Positions 28,285 through 37,171 are shown, counted from the stretch's first letter. The stretch: DNA of 64,000 nt from Gammaproteobacteria bacterium (GCA_012103475.1 WLWS01000001.1:62001-126000), one strand, 5' to 3'. A program made the numbers and translations. Notes: generated from the sequence alone by a model not told the origin.

Positions 28285-30309
28285 TTATTCCTGTATGCGT
28301 CTGATGTGTAGATTTCCGAATTTATCAGTTGCTGCCTGCCAGCCAGGAGACAACACGGTCGTGGAACCGTACTCCTGAATAACGGCCGGACCTAAGACAT
28401 CGGAATCTGTTGTTAGTTGTGCCCGCTGATAAACGCTGCACTTATGAAAGCTGCCGTCAAAATAAATTTCTCGTGAATCGCCGGATTCGTCTTCACCGTC
28501 GCTCACGGGTGCCGGTACCGGTTTGTCCACAATGCCGGATGCGATAACACGCAGGTAGACCAGCTCAATCGGCTTCTCTCTGCGGTTATAGCCATAGACA
28601 TTTTCGTAACGTTCGTTGAATCTGCTTTCCAGATCTTTCAGGCTGACGTTCTCATCAATCGGTACCTCCAGCTGGAAAGACTGCCCTGAATAACGCATGT
28701 CTGCGCTGCAGCGAATGTCAATACGATCCTCTGCCAGCCCTTCATCACGCAATTGCTGTCTGCCTTCGACTTCCATTTCTTTTATCAGTTTGTGGATGAC
28801 GTTTATATCCGCATCCTCAAACTCAGTGACATAAGTACGTACATGATCATGCTGTAGATCGGTGGTGAGCAAGCCGGTCGCACAGGCGTTACCTGGATTG
28901 GCCGGAATCAAAATGTGATCAATGCCAAGTTCTTCAGCAACCGAGACCACGTGCATAGGCCCGGCACCACCCATCGGCATCAGGGCAAAGTCACGAGGAT
29001 CTAAGCCGCGCTCTACTGAAACCGTACGTACAGCACCGGCCATATTGTTGTTGCAAATTTTCAATATGCCTTCGGCGACTCGATAAGGATCATCAATACC
29101 AATTTTCCTGCCCAAACCCTTAATTGCTTTTTCCGCGAGTTTCTTATCAAACTGCATCGCGCCACCCAGCGCGGAAGACTCTCCTATGCGTCCAAGCAAG
29201 AGGTTCGCATCGGTGACGGTTGGTTCCGTGCCACCGCGCTGATAGCAGGCGGGTCCTGGCATGGCACCGGCGCTACGAGGCCCCACTTTGAGACTGCTGT
29301 CCTTATCTATCCAGGCAACACTGCCACCACCTGCACCAATCGCAATAATGTCCAGCTGCGGAGTCTTGATCACGGTACCTGCAAACTGACGCTCGTGGGT
29401 AACAATCGGGTTTAAATCCTGAATCAAACTGATATCAGTACTGGTTCCACCCATGTCGTAGGTAATAACATTGTTTACTTTTGCGTAATTACCTATGTGT
29501 ACTGCAGCGCGTATGCCTGCCGCCGGCCCGGAAAGTAAAAAACGTACCGGTTGTGACGGTGCTGCAGCTTCGGTGAGAATGCCTCCGTTGGACGTCATAT
29601 AAAACAATTCACCGGCGTAACCTGCATCGCGCAGCGTTTTGCTGAGTTTCACCAGATAACGGCTGACGGAAGAATCTACATAGGCATTCAATACAGTAGT
29701 TGCCCAGCGTTCAAACTCACGAAACTCCGGCGATACTTTCATCGATTCGGAAACACCTACATTGGGCAGCGCCTTTTTGATGCGTTCGCCGATGTAATGT
29801 TCGTGTTCCGCATTGGCGTATGAATTCAACAAGCAAACCGCCACCGACTCAATCCCGTCTGCCTTGATTTTTCCAATAATGGAATCGAGCTCCTCATCAT
29901 CAACGGCAACCAGAGTTTCACCATTCGGACCGATACGCTCAGTAATTTCGTAACGTAGATTACGTGGAATAAAAGGCGCCGGTCGCTGATAGTGACGATT
30001 AAAAATAACGTTGTCGGCGTAGACTCTCAATTGACCGATTTCAACAATATCGCGGTGTCCTTTTGTTACGACCACTGCGGCACTATTACTACCTCTTTCC
30101 AACACCGCATTGGTAGCGATGGTTGTGCCATGTACTATTCGGGAAACTTTTGTCAGATCTACATTGAGTTCCTGCAGACCGTTCATGAATGCTCTGGTCG
30201 GATCGTCCGGCGTTGATGCCGTCTTTGCGACTTGCAGGGCATTATTGTCATCATCGAACACTACGAAGTCGGTGAAGGTCCCACCTGTGTCTACGCCTAT
30301 ATTAAGCAT
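28285..30309 (-). CDS. hyuA: Hydantoinase A/oxoprolinase-type ATPase subunit
   Basis: A 674-residue HyuA-family protein with the actin-like ATPase motifs: MLNIGVDTGGTFTDFVVFD (phosphate-1), GTTIATNAVLERG, ITYDMGGTSTDISLI (phosphate-2) and GGAGPMHVVSVAEELG. HyuA subunits activate a carbonyl group at the cost of ATP for hydrolysis or carboxylation by HyuB. It is the first gene of a five-gene minus-strand operon (hyuA, hyuB, StyA-like, ABM, hydrolase). Upstream, 98 bases before its start, lies a CGGATAG-type direct repeat that probably binds the nearby AraC regulator. Whether the complex is a hydantoinase, an oxoprolinase or an acetophenone-carboxylase-like enzyme cannot be told from sequence. 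Confidence 0.9.
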   Translation of the reverse strand: MLNIGVDTGGTFTDFVVFDDDNNALQVAKTASTPDDPTRAFMNGLQELNVDLTKVSRIVHGTTIATNAVLERGSNSAAVVVTKGHRDIVEIGQLRVYADNVIFNRHYQRPAPFIPRNLRYEITERIGPNGETLVAVDDEELDSIIGKIKADGIESVAVCLLNSYANAEHEHYIGERIKKALPNVGVSESMKVSPEFREFERWATTVLNAYVDSSVSRYLVKLSKTLRDAGYAGELFYMTSNGGILTEAAAPSQPVRFLLSGPAAGIRAAVHIGNYAKVNNVITYDMGGTSTDISLIQDLNPIVTHERQFAGTVIKTPQLDIIAIGAGGGSVAWIDKDSSLKVGPRSAGAMPGPACYQRGGTEPTVTDANLLLGRIGESSALGGAMQFDKKLAEKAIKGLGRKIGIDDPYRVAEGILKICNNNMAGAVRTVSVERGLDPRDFALMPMGGAGPMHVVSVAEELGIDHILIPANPGNACATGLLTTDLQHDHVRTYVTEFEDADINVIHKLIKEMEVEGRQQLRDEGLAEDRIDIRCSADMRYSGQSFQLEVPIDENVSLKDLESRFNERYENVYGYNRREKPIELVYLRVIASGIVDKPVPAPVSDGEDESGDSREIYFDGSFHKCSVYQRAQLTTDSDVLGPAVIQEYGSTTVLSPGWQAATDKFGNLHIRRIQE

Positions 30310-30406
30310 GACTTCTCCTGTAAATACTGCTCATGTTTGTGATATTGAGCCTGCACGGTTCCTGAGCCGACTCGAGTAATATTCTGTCGCTTAAATGTAG
30401 CTGCGA

Positions 30407-30436
30407 CTATCCGCCAGCGGGGTCTTTACTAGCCGA
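30407..30436 (-). promoter_or_regulatory. Direct-repeat operator upstream of hyuA
   Basis: On the minus strand, two half-sites CGGCTAG and CGGATAG (plus-strand CTATCCG at 30407 and CTAGCCG at 30429) lie 22 bp apart, 98 bases before hyuA. The same arrangement lies before the TonB receptor (33529), and related 21-bp repeats before the AhpD paralogue (34875) and the flavin reductase (37143). Direct repeats of about two helical turns are typical of AraC-family sites. Confidence 0.5.
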
Positions 30437-30457
30437 AATTTCCAGACTCAAATCAAC

Positions 30458-31060
30458 CTAGCTAGTAGCGTCGTGCTTACCGAGTTGCCAACCACTGTCT
30501 TTGAGTACCGTCTCACCGGTTTGCCTGGGTGGTCGTTCAAGCTCGGTACCCATGGTGTCGTTCCAGCGGTTAAAAAAACCCATCATTGAGACAAGCGAAA
30601 TAATCTGCACAATCTGGTTTTCGTTATAATGCTGTTTTAATTCTTCAAACTGTGCATCGCTAACATCACTCGGACATCTGCCCGCGCCAACAGCAACCCG
30701 TAATGCGGCACGCTCTGCTTCAGAAAAATGCTCGGAACTTTCAAAGTCCTTTATCGCCTGAAGTTTCTCGTCCGGTACGCCAAAACGACCTGCCGTAAAG
30801 GCAGTATGCGCAACGCAGTATTGACAACCGTAAGAACGTGAACAGGCATAGCAAACTAGCCAACGTAAATGCTCACCCACCTCCTTTGAGCTCTCCAGAA
30901 CCGAATTACATAAGTCCAGTGCAGCAGTCATGATCGGCGGTACTCTGGCCATGGTCAGCCAGTCATTACATTCGAATCCAAGCAGTTCATTGAGTTTTTC
31001 AATCAACTCCTGATGTTCAGGTGCGAGCACTTCAATTGATAATGGTTCAAGCCGGGGCAT
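30458..31060 (-). CDS. AhpD/carboxymuconolactone-decarboxylase-fold protein (paralogue 1)
   Basis: A 200-residue all-helical AhpD-like protein with the redox or catalytic motif GCQYCVAHT (CxxC plus His) near residue 77. CMD-fold members are peroxidase partners (AhpD) or lactone decarboxylases. It shares LGF, LTMAR.P, FNRWN and a C-terminal WQLGKH with two more copies at 33.6 and 34.2 kb, so the three are diverged paralogues of one local family. It lies 64 bases downstream of the frameshifted TonB receptor on the same strand. Function in this pathway is unknown; peroxide or organic-hydroperoxide protection during flavin monooxygenase activity is one possibility. Confidence 0.85.
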   Translation of the reverse strand: MPRLEPLSIEVLAPEHQELIEKLNELLGFECNDWLTMARVPPIMTAALDLCNSVLESSKEVGEHLRWLVCYACSRSYGCQYCVAHTAFTAGRFGVPDEKLQAIKDFESSEHFSEAERAALRVAVGAGRCPSDVSDAQFEELKQHYNENQIVQIISLVSMMGFFNRWNDTMGTELERPPRQTGETVLKDSGWQLGKHDATS

Positions 31061-31124
31061 AAACGTGAATCTCCTTTGTTAGCTTCTTACATTTAAGTGG
31101 GGTGGATTTGGCTTGGTTGTACGT

Positions 31125-32651
31125 TCAGAAAAATGAACGTCTTAAATTCAAGCTCCACTCTCTACCGCGGTCGCGAATCACTTCAGAGATGCCAAGATTT
31201 GCAGTGGGGCCATTCTGCTCTGAGTATCCCGCTGAAATATAGCGTTCATTAGTCAGGTTTCGACCTTGCGCTGAAAACATCCACTTACCGTCGTTACTTT
31301 CAAACGTGACTCCGAGATTAACCAGAGAAAAAGCATCCTGCGCTGTGGTACTGGAATTAATTGCGTTACTGAAGTAGGAAGCGCGATAGGTCAGGTCCAC
31401 TCTGGGCGTGATGGTGCCGATATCCGCCCAGTCCCAGGTATAGGCCAGAGCCGCAGTACCAGACCATTCAGGTGTCTTCACCAGCTTATTGTTAATACCT
31501 AAACCGGTTCCCGGATCAACTTCTGTGTATTCACCATCAATGTAACCAACGCCACCTTCAATCAGCCAGTTTTCCGCTGGCACTGCCTGCAGGTCGAGTT
31601 CAAACCCCTTTACTTCGGCGGCGCCCGCATTTTGCACCAATGGTGCAACGGAGTTTGCCTGAGATACTATCTGCAAATCTTCATAGTCACTGAAAAAGAA
31701 AGCACCGTTTAAACGTACACGGTTATCAAAGCCCTGCCATTTGAAACCCGCTTCGTAGACCGTAACAAACTCAGGTTGAAATGAGGGTGCAGCTGCCAAT
31801 GGCGGGAAGACTCGTTGGGTAAAGCCACCGCTCTTGAAACCTTCTGAATAGGTAAAATAAGTGAGCAGGTCTTCAGTCCACTGATAACCGATGCTGGCCA
31901 TCGGATCGAGTTCCTGAACAGAGATTTTCGCTTCGGTATTGGGAAGCAGCAGAAATCCGGGTGGTGGTATCGGTGGTACCAGACCGGGGCCGAATCCAAG
32001 CAGGAAGGGAGGTACCGAAGCATTGTTATTGGCAATGATAAATTGATCCGGCGTAAAACGCTTGGTGTCGTCGGTATAACGTAAACCAAGGGTAATGCTC
32101 AATTTATCATTAAAGTCATAAGTACCCTGAGCAAAGAATGCCAGACTGTCGTTTTCTACCGCGCCGCCTGACTGAAAATCGACTGGTGAAAAAGTCACAC
32201 GCTCAAGATAAGCACCCTCTTCTTCAAAATAATAAGCTCCCAGTATCCAGTTCAATTTGTCATCAAAGGAAGTCCCCAGCAACTGAATTTCCTGAGTGAA
32301 TTGCTCATGCGTCGAATCAGATAAGACCTGCGCAATCGTCAGTGGTGAATGGTCTTCGTCAAGACTGAATTCACTGTCTGTATCTCGATAAGAGGTAATT
32401 GATTTAACCGTGAGATTACTATTCACTTCCCACTCAATAGTTCCGGCCAGACCCAACACATCAAGCTCATCCTTGGCTGGCACTGTGCCAAATTCAGTAT
32501 CTCTGTCAGACGGTACCCATTGTCCATTGAAGCAAGCGGGGTTGGTACTGTCGGTGCTACCGGTACCAAATGGCGGTGGTACGAAGCAACCATCAGTCGG
32601 TGGTCTGAGAAAAGCATTGTGAAACTGTGGAAAAGCTGCATTGGCTTGCAC
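31125..32651 (-). pseudogene. TonB receptor, barrel part after frameshift
   Basis: In a second frame this ORF continues the receptor from about QANAAFPQFHNAF through the barrel (TSYRDTDSEFSLDEDHSPL, FFAQGTYDFNDKLSITLGLRYTDD, FTYSEGFKSGG) to the aromatic end WSLNLRRSFF. The in-frame sequence extends upstream of the listed Met as DTNGAPFTQVDV, so the break with the plug part is near 32690. The expected sequence VDVTRSDTN is restored by adding one C to ACCGC, so a single-base deletion, real or a sequencing error in a short C run, explains the break. Confidence 0.85.
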
Positions 32652-33445
32652 ATCAACCTGTGTAAACGGCGCGCCATTGGTATCACTGCGGTAACATCGA
32701 CGGCGAAATCGACGGTAACAGAATCAGACACTAACCAACGTAAAGCGACATTACCCGCCAGCATATCGTCATCACCAAGATCAGTGCCGTCCGGTCGAAT
32801 CACATATCCATCGCGGTTTTTTGAGATTACCGTTCCCTTGGCAAAAAGATTTTCTGTTATGCCACCGTTCAACGTAAACTTGCCGTTTATCATGTCGTCG
32901 GAACCGTAAGTCAGACTGGCATCAGCACGAAACTCTTCATTCGGCTTTTTGGTTGTAATATTGATGGCGCCGCCAATCGTATTGCGACCAAACAGCGTGC
33001 CCTGTGGTCCGCGCAATACTTCTATTCGTTCGACATCCACCAGATCCAGTGAACCACCCACAGAGCGGGCCAGATACACGCCATCTACATAGGTACCGAC
33101 ACCCAGATCAATGGTTGGGATCGCAGCATCCTGTCCAATACCTCGTATATAAACAATCGCAGCATTGTTGCTACCGCCGATAGTGGCTGCCTTATCAAAG
33201 GTCATATTCGGAGTGAAGCTACCAATCTCAGAGAGATTATCGATTCCCCTTTTTTCCAGACCATCAGCTGTGAAGGCCTGTATGGATATTGGCGTGTCCT
33301 GCAGGCTTTCCTCTCGCTTTCGAGCGGTAACGATGATTTCTTCGATAACTTGTGCCTGTACGCTAACAAATGGTATTGGACACATGGCTATGCTCATGCA
33401 GACCCAGATAATTCGGCTAAATTTAGTATGTAATGGATTCGCCAT
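32423..33445 (-). pseudogene. TonB receptor, plug and first strands before frameshift
   Basis: The N-terminal part of a TonB-dependent receptor. It has a signal peptide ending near VSVQA, the TonB box EEIIVTARKREESLQDTP, and a plug with IRGIGQDAAIPTIDLGVGTYVDGVY and VEVLRGPQGTLFGRNTIGGAI-like motifs. True homology runs to about AVDVT at 32690, after which the last 80 or so residues are out of frame. Together with 31125..32651 it would make a receptor of about 770 residues. It sits in the first catabolic island between AhpD-like genes, and a 22-bp direct-repeat operator lies 84 bases upstream, so it was probably the uptake receptor for this pathway. Confidence 0.88.
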
Positions 33446-33528
33446 TGTCAGATTCCCCTGTGGCTAGTGATAAATGATGCAGAAATTCTATTTGCAACTG
33501 TCTTTTTATAACGCCGGGCAAAAAGCGG

Positions 33529-33558
33529 CTATCCGCCTTTGCCACTGGAAGTAGCCGT
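33529..33558 (-). promoter_or_regulatory. Direct-repeat operator upstream of TonB receptor
   Basis: Minus-strand half-sites CGGCTAC and CGGATAG, 22 bp apart, 84 bases before the receptor start. The geometry and half-sites match the hyuA site. A TATAAA-like box lies about 25 bases further towards the gene. The AraC-type gene 1.4 kb away is the likely binder. Confidence 0.5.
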
Positions 33559-33587
33559 TTTTTCCGTTGCTCAGATTATTGAGTACT

Positions 33588-34190
33588 TCAGGCGTCGTGC
33601 TTGCCAGCCTGCCAGTTATCTTCAGACAGGTAGCTTTTACATAAAGCCAGGGGAGTCGGTTCGATGGTTGCCGCAACTGCACTATTGAAACGATTAAAAA
33701 CGCCAAACTGACAAATGATGAAGAGTGCTTCTGTGATTTCTTCCTCGCTGAAATGCTTTCTCATCTCGGTGTAATCATCGGCTTCGACAGCGCTGGGCGT
33801 CTGTCCTGCCTTAAATGCAAAAGAAAGCGCTGCGCGTTCACTCGGCTCAAAAAGAGGGTTTGTTTCAAACTCCCAGACCGCTGCTATTTTTTCACCGCTT
33901 ATGCCCAAATCGTGAGCACGGTTAACGTTATGTGAGGCGCAATACTCACAGCCTGCGGCAGAACTGGTAATCAAACCGATAAGGTAAAGCAAAGGTTCTG
34001 GCAGTAAAGGCCTGGCATAGAGCGTTTTCACAAAATCAATCAGGGCCTTGGTCGAACGCGGTTTGCGGGCCATAGTCAATTCAGTATTCGGAACGAAACC
34101 GAGGAAATTGATTAAATCCTGATAGGTTGGTTCCAGCTCAGGCGTGTCTTCGCGCTTCAGCGGTTTTAAGTAAGGTCCTTTCTTTAGCAT
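33588..34190 (-). CDS. AhpD/CMD-fold protein (paralogue 2)
   Basis: A 200-residue helical protein with GCEYCASHN (CxxC plus His) near residue 84. It shares the layout LGFxPN, LTMARKP, EREALxFAF, FNRFN and the C-terminal DNWQAGKHDA with paralogues 1 and 3. It is closest to paralogue 3, 23 bases upstream on the same strand, so the pair likely arose by local duplication and is co-transcribed. Reductase-coupled peroxidase activity is possible because the CxxC is intact. Substrate unknown. Confidence 0.85.
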   Translation of the reverse strand: MLKKGPYLKPLKREDTPELEPTYQDLINFLGFVPNTELTMARKPRSTKALIDFVKTLYARPLLPEPLLYLIGLITSSAAGCEYCASHNVNRAHDLGISGEKIAAVWEFETNPLFEPSERAALSFAFKAGQTPSAVEADDYTEMRKHFSEEEITEALFIICQFGVFNRFNSAVAATIEPTPLALCKSYLSEDNWQAGKHDA

Positions 34191-34213
34191 TTTTCTTTCC
34201 TCTGGCAGAATTT

Positions 34214-34813
34214 TCAGGTGTGTTTGCCAATCTGCCAGTGTTGCTCCGGCAGTGTTACTTCTGAAAAGGCACGTGGTTTTTGTTCAAGCTGAGTGGCAAC
34301 GCTATCGTTCCAACGATTGAAGAATCCCATTTGACAAACCACCAGCAGAATTTCGCAGACTTCAGTCTCACTAAAATGCTTTTGCATATGGTCGTAGTCA
34401 CTCTGCTCTAAAGCGCTCGGGCTTTGTGCTGCCTTAAAGGCGAAATCCAGAGCAGCGCGTTCTTTCTCATCAAACAAAGGACTACTCGCATAGTCCCAGA
34501 CCGCCGCAATCTTCTGTGTATCAATGCCGGCATCATTACAGTTATTCGCGCTGTGTGCGGTACAGTATCGACAGCCGGACACCGCGCTGGCGACCACAGT
34601 TATAAGTTGAATCAATTGTGTTGAAATCGTTGCTTCCTGAATTACCGTAATGGCAAATTCGATGTAGGCTTTTGTTGCCTGCGGCAGGCGCGCCATAGTC
34701 AGGACATCATTTGCTGAAAAACCGAGATACTCTTCCGTCACTTGAAAGATTGATTCCAGTTCCGGTACGTCTTCTCGTTTCAGGGGCGTAAGGTATGGTC
34801 CATTAGTTGTCAT
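34214..34813 (-). CDS. AhpD/CMD-fold protein (paralogue 3)
   Basis: A 199-residue helical protein with GCRYCTAHS (CxxC plus His) and the same blocks as its two paralogues: YLGFSAND, LTMARLPQATKA, FNRWNDSV and the C-terminal HWQIGKH. It is the first gene of a run of two AhpD genes followed by the TonB receptor and paralogue 1. Sixty-two bases upstream is the best copy of the local direct repeat (CTATCCGA twice, 21 bp apart), so this is probably a directly AraC-controlled promoter. Confidence 0.85.
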   Translation of the reverse strand: MTTNGPYLTPLKREDVPELESIFQVTEEYLGFSANDVLTMARLPQATKAYIEFAITVIQEATISTQLIQLITVVASAVSGCRYCTAHSANNCNDAGIDTQKIAAVWDYASSPLFDEKERAALDFAFKAAQSPSALEQSDYDHMQKHFSETEVCEILLVVCQMGFFNRWNDSVATQLEQKPRAFSEVTLPEQHWQIGKHT

Positions 34814-34874
34814 CTGCTATTCAGCTCTGCCAGGAAATTATCTGCCAATTCTGAATGCGACAGTGTTTACACGG

Positions 34875-34903
34875 CTATCCGAGAATACCGTTCATCTATC
34901 CGA
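34875..34903 (-). promoter_or_regulatory. Perfect 8-bp direct repeat, AraC-type operator
   Basis: CTATCCGA occurs at 34875-34882 and again at 34896-34903, exactly 21 bp (two helical turns) apart, in the gap between an AhpD gene and the AraC gene. On the minus strand the half-site reads TCGGATAG. It is the cleanest of four related repeats in the island. Confidence 0.6.
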
Positions 34904-34949
34904 TAATTCCATATAAGAAGAGAATTTGCCGAAGGCCGGCGAACTCTGT

Positions 34950-35978
34950 TTATTGAATCTTACGCGCTAAGGTTTCTGAAGGGAGTTCGCCATACTGGTT
35001 TTTGTAATAGCTAGCGAAACGGCTGAAGTGATTAAAACCACAGTCCATGGCGACAGTTGTCACCGAGACAGATGTTAATTTTGCTGTGCTAAGAATATCG
35101 TGGGCCAGACGCAGGCGTTCCTGCCTCAGGTATTCCATAGGTGTTACCCCATAGTGCTTTTTGAACTCGGTATAAAGTGAGGTTCGCGCCATACCGGAGG
35201 CACCCACCACGTCTTCAAGACAAATATCTTCCCTGGCATGCTGTTTTAGGAAATTGGCGGTTTGCTTACAGGCTGCTGAGGGTCGGGCATCCGATTCCTC
35301 GGAGAGCAAAGCACTGTAATTGTTCGGCACACGCAATAACACCATCGATGCCAGCAAGGTTTCAAGCTCACGACCAACCGCATCGAAAGTGATGTGCGTA
35401 GCATGTTGCTGGCATTCACCCCAGAGCTGCATCACCAGATTACGCACAGGTTCAGAACCGCCTGTCAAAGCCTGAGGGTGCGGCTCAAAAGTCACCGGAG
35501 CATGCGGAATTCTGCCAAGATGATTCGCAAGCGCACTGTCTATAGCACTTTTCGTCAGACTGACGCTGATATTGCGATAGTCACTGGATGCTTCCAGCGT
35601 CACCGGGCGATTAGGGTTAATAATGGTGACCGTATCCCGATCTCCTTCAATTCGACGAGCATCCGAGGTAATTGCGTAGTCACCACCAAGCGGAAACATG
35701 ACACAGTAATTGCCTGCAGCAAATTCACCAATATCGTTACGCAGCTCCGCGCCATAGGCGAGTTCATTAATACAAATGTCCCGCAACCAGACGAAGCTGT
35801 GTTCAAAGGAAATCTCGCGACGCGTACTGTTTGGCACGATCTGATGCGGCCCGAATAAACTGGAGATACGCTTGATGGCGACATCTACGTTAGTAGTTCT
35901 AAAGTGTGTAATACCGCCAGAACGACTCATGGTCTCGGAAGTACTGGCCATATTATTTGACGCCATGCTTATCGACAT
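34950..35978 (-). CDS. AraC-family transcriptional regulator 1
   Basis: A 342-residue regulator. The N-terminal half is an AraC-binding-like sensor (ITHFRTTNVDVAIKRISSLFGPH, then FVWLRDICINELAYGAEL and YCVMFPLGGDYAI). The C-terminal double HTH has LEDVVGASGMARTSLYTEFKKHYGVTPMEYLRQERLRLAHDIL and VTTVAMDCGFNHFSRFASYYKNQYGELPSE, which is the AraC signature. It is surrounded by the AhpD, TonB receptor, hyu and flavin-reductase genes and by four direct-repeat sites that fit AraC-type binding, so it is the probable activator of the first island. It lies downstream of the flavin-reductase gene and may be co-transcribed with it. Confidence 0.92.
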   Translation of the reverse strand: MSISMASNNMASTSETMSRSGGITHFRTTNVDVAIKRISSLFGPHQIVPNSTRREISFEHSFVWLRDICINELAYGAELRNDIGEFAAGNYCVMFPLGGDYAITSDARRIEGDRDTVTIINPNRPVTLEASSDYRNISVSLTKSAIDSALANHLGRIPHAPVTFEPHPQALTGGSEPVRNLVMQLWGECQQHATHITFDAVGRELETLLASMVLLRVPNNYSALLSEESDARPSAACKQTANFLKQHAREDICLEDVVGASGMARTSLYTEFKKHYGVTPMEYLRQERLRLAHDILSTAKLTSVSVTTVAMDCGFNHFSRFASYYKNQYGELPSETLARKIQ

Positions 35979-36130
35979 AATTACCTACCAATGCGGCTTG
36001 CTGTTGCTTTGCTGACTCGACTTTGAGTCTGCGCGCGCCAAATCCCGAAGTCAAGCTGTTACAGATCAATTAGAACACCCTAAGTGTCTGTATCTATAGA
36101 CTTTATTCGCCCCATTTTGGTGCTCATTCA

Positions 36131-37111
36131 TCAACTGGAGCCTGATTCCACTACTTTGAACAAAGGCTCGTTAATGCGTCTGAGCATATTGCGCAGCATG
36201 TCCTTTAATTGTCGGCGCTCAGCAGCCGAATAATCCACCATCACACTGGCTTCATGTGCAGTCGCTGCTGCCATCAAAGGAATCAGTTTATTCATGCCAG
36301 TCTCTTCGACAAACAACTTCACGGCTTTCACATGATCTGATTCGATTCGAATCCAGCCTTTGTTCTGCATCTCCGACACAATTTCTTCAAGCTTAGTACG
36401 ATCAACAAGAGTCAATGTTGATAGCTCTTCGTAATCCACAGCAACATATTCACTTACGCAGCTAAGTATGCGCCACTCAAAGCGACTCACCTTTTGCTTA
36501 TCCAGCTCCGCCTGAAACTGTTTTTCAAAGGCGTTAGCTGTCTGTGATAAAAGATAATCCAGATAGTCCTGGACAAAGGATTTGCTTGTAGTCTCAGCAC
36601 TATCCGCTTTTGCCGCAGGGTGACGTTCAGATACTGCGTATTGCCCCTGATGATAGAGCAAACCGCTACGATCTGTTGTCTGAAAATCAACTACTTCACC
36701 GACAAATATCAAATGATCACCACCTTCGTAAGTGAAACGTTTTTGACATTGAAAATACGCAGCGCAATCCGGAATCAGGGGAATACTGCCGACGCCTGTA
36801 TCGCAATTCAAATCAGCAAATTTATTCTCCACCCCAGGTCTGGCAAAATGATTTGAGAGTTCAATCTGATCGTCAGCAAGAATATTCACAATGAAGTAAT
36901 CACTGTTTTCATAGGTCGATAAGGTACCGCTATTGCGATTCAGGCTCCACAGTATCAGAGGTGGGTTCAAAGAAACGGAGTTGAAACTGTTTGCTGTTAC
37001 GCCGACACAGCCTTCGTTCTTATCGGCTGCGGTGATGATTGTCACCCCGGTGGCAAAGTGTCCGAGTGCGTGGCGGAAGGCCGTGGCATCAAAAGCTTTT
37101 TCAGTGTCCAT
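36131..37111 (-). CDS. Flavin reductase fused to MarR-like domain
   Basis: A 326-residue protein. Residues 1-165 are an HpaC/StyB-type short-chain flavin reductase (FRHALGHFATGVTIIT, GVTANSFNSVSLNPPLILWSL, VGEVVDFQT). Residues 185-325 form a MarR-like winged-helix domain (FEWRILSCVSEYVAVDYEELSTLTLVDRTKLEEIVSEMQNKGW). The same architecture is known in the reductase component C1 of Acinetobacter 4-hydroxyphenylacetate hydroxylase, where the MarR-like part is an autoinhibitory substrate-sensing module. It is the best partner here for the StyA-like monooxygenase at 25 kb, which lacks an NAD(P)H site. A direct-repeat operator lies just upstream. Confidence 0.88.
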   Translation of the reverse strand: MDTEKAFDATAFRHALGHFATGVTIITAADKNEGCVGVTANSFNSVSLNPPLILWSLNRNSGTLSTYENSDYFIVNILADDQIELSNHFARPGVENKFADLNCDTGVGSIPLIPDCAAYFQCQKRFTYEGGDHLIFVGEVVDFQTTDRSGLLYHQGQYAVSERHPAAKADSAETTSKSFVQDYLDYLLSQTANAFEKQFQAELDKQKVSRFEWRILSCVSEYVAVDYEELSTLTLVDRTKLEEIVSEMQNKGWIRIESDHVKAVKLFVEETGMNKLIPLMAAATAHEASVMVDYSAAERRQLKDMLRNMLRRINEPLFKVVESGSS

Positions 37112-37142
37112 CTAATTATTATATGGAGCACCTCAGGCAGCT

Positions 37143-37171
37143 CTATCCACCTCTGCCAGACGACTATCCGT
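37143..37171 (-). promoter_or_regulatory. Direct-repeat operator upstream of flavin reductase
   Basis: CTATCCA at 37143 and CTATCCG at 37164 are 21 bp apart. The near half-site lies only 32 bases before the reductase ATG, so it would overlap the promoter, and a TATAAT lies right at the start codon. This weaker site belongs to the family seen at 30.4, 33.5 and 34.9 kb. Confidence 0.4.

Noticed and set aside
37112-37130. TATAAT at the flavin-reductase start as a leaderless promoter
   Set aside because: It lies immediately before the ATG, and the region is AT-rich; without a start-site map it cannot be told from chance.
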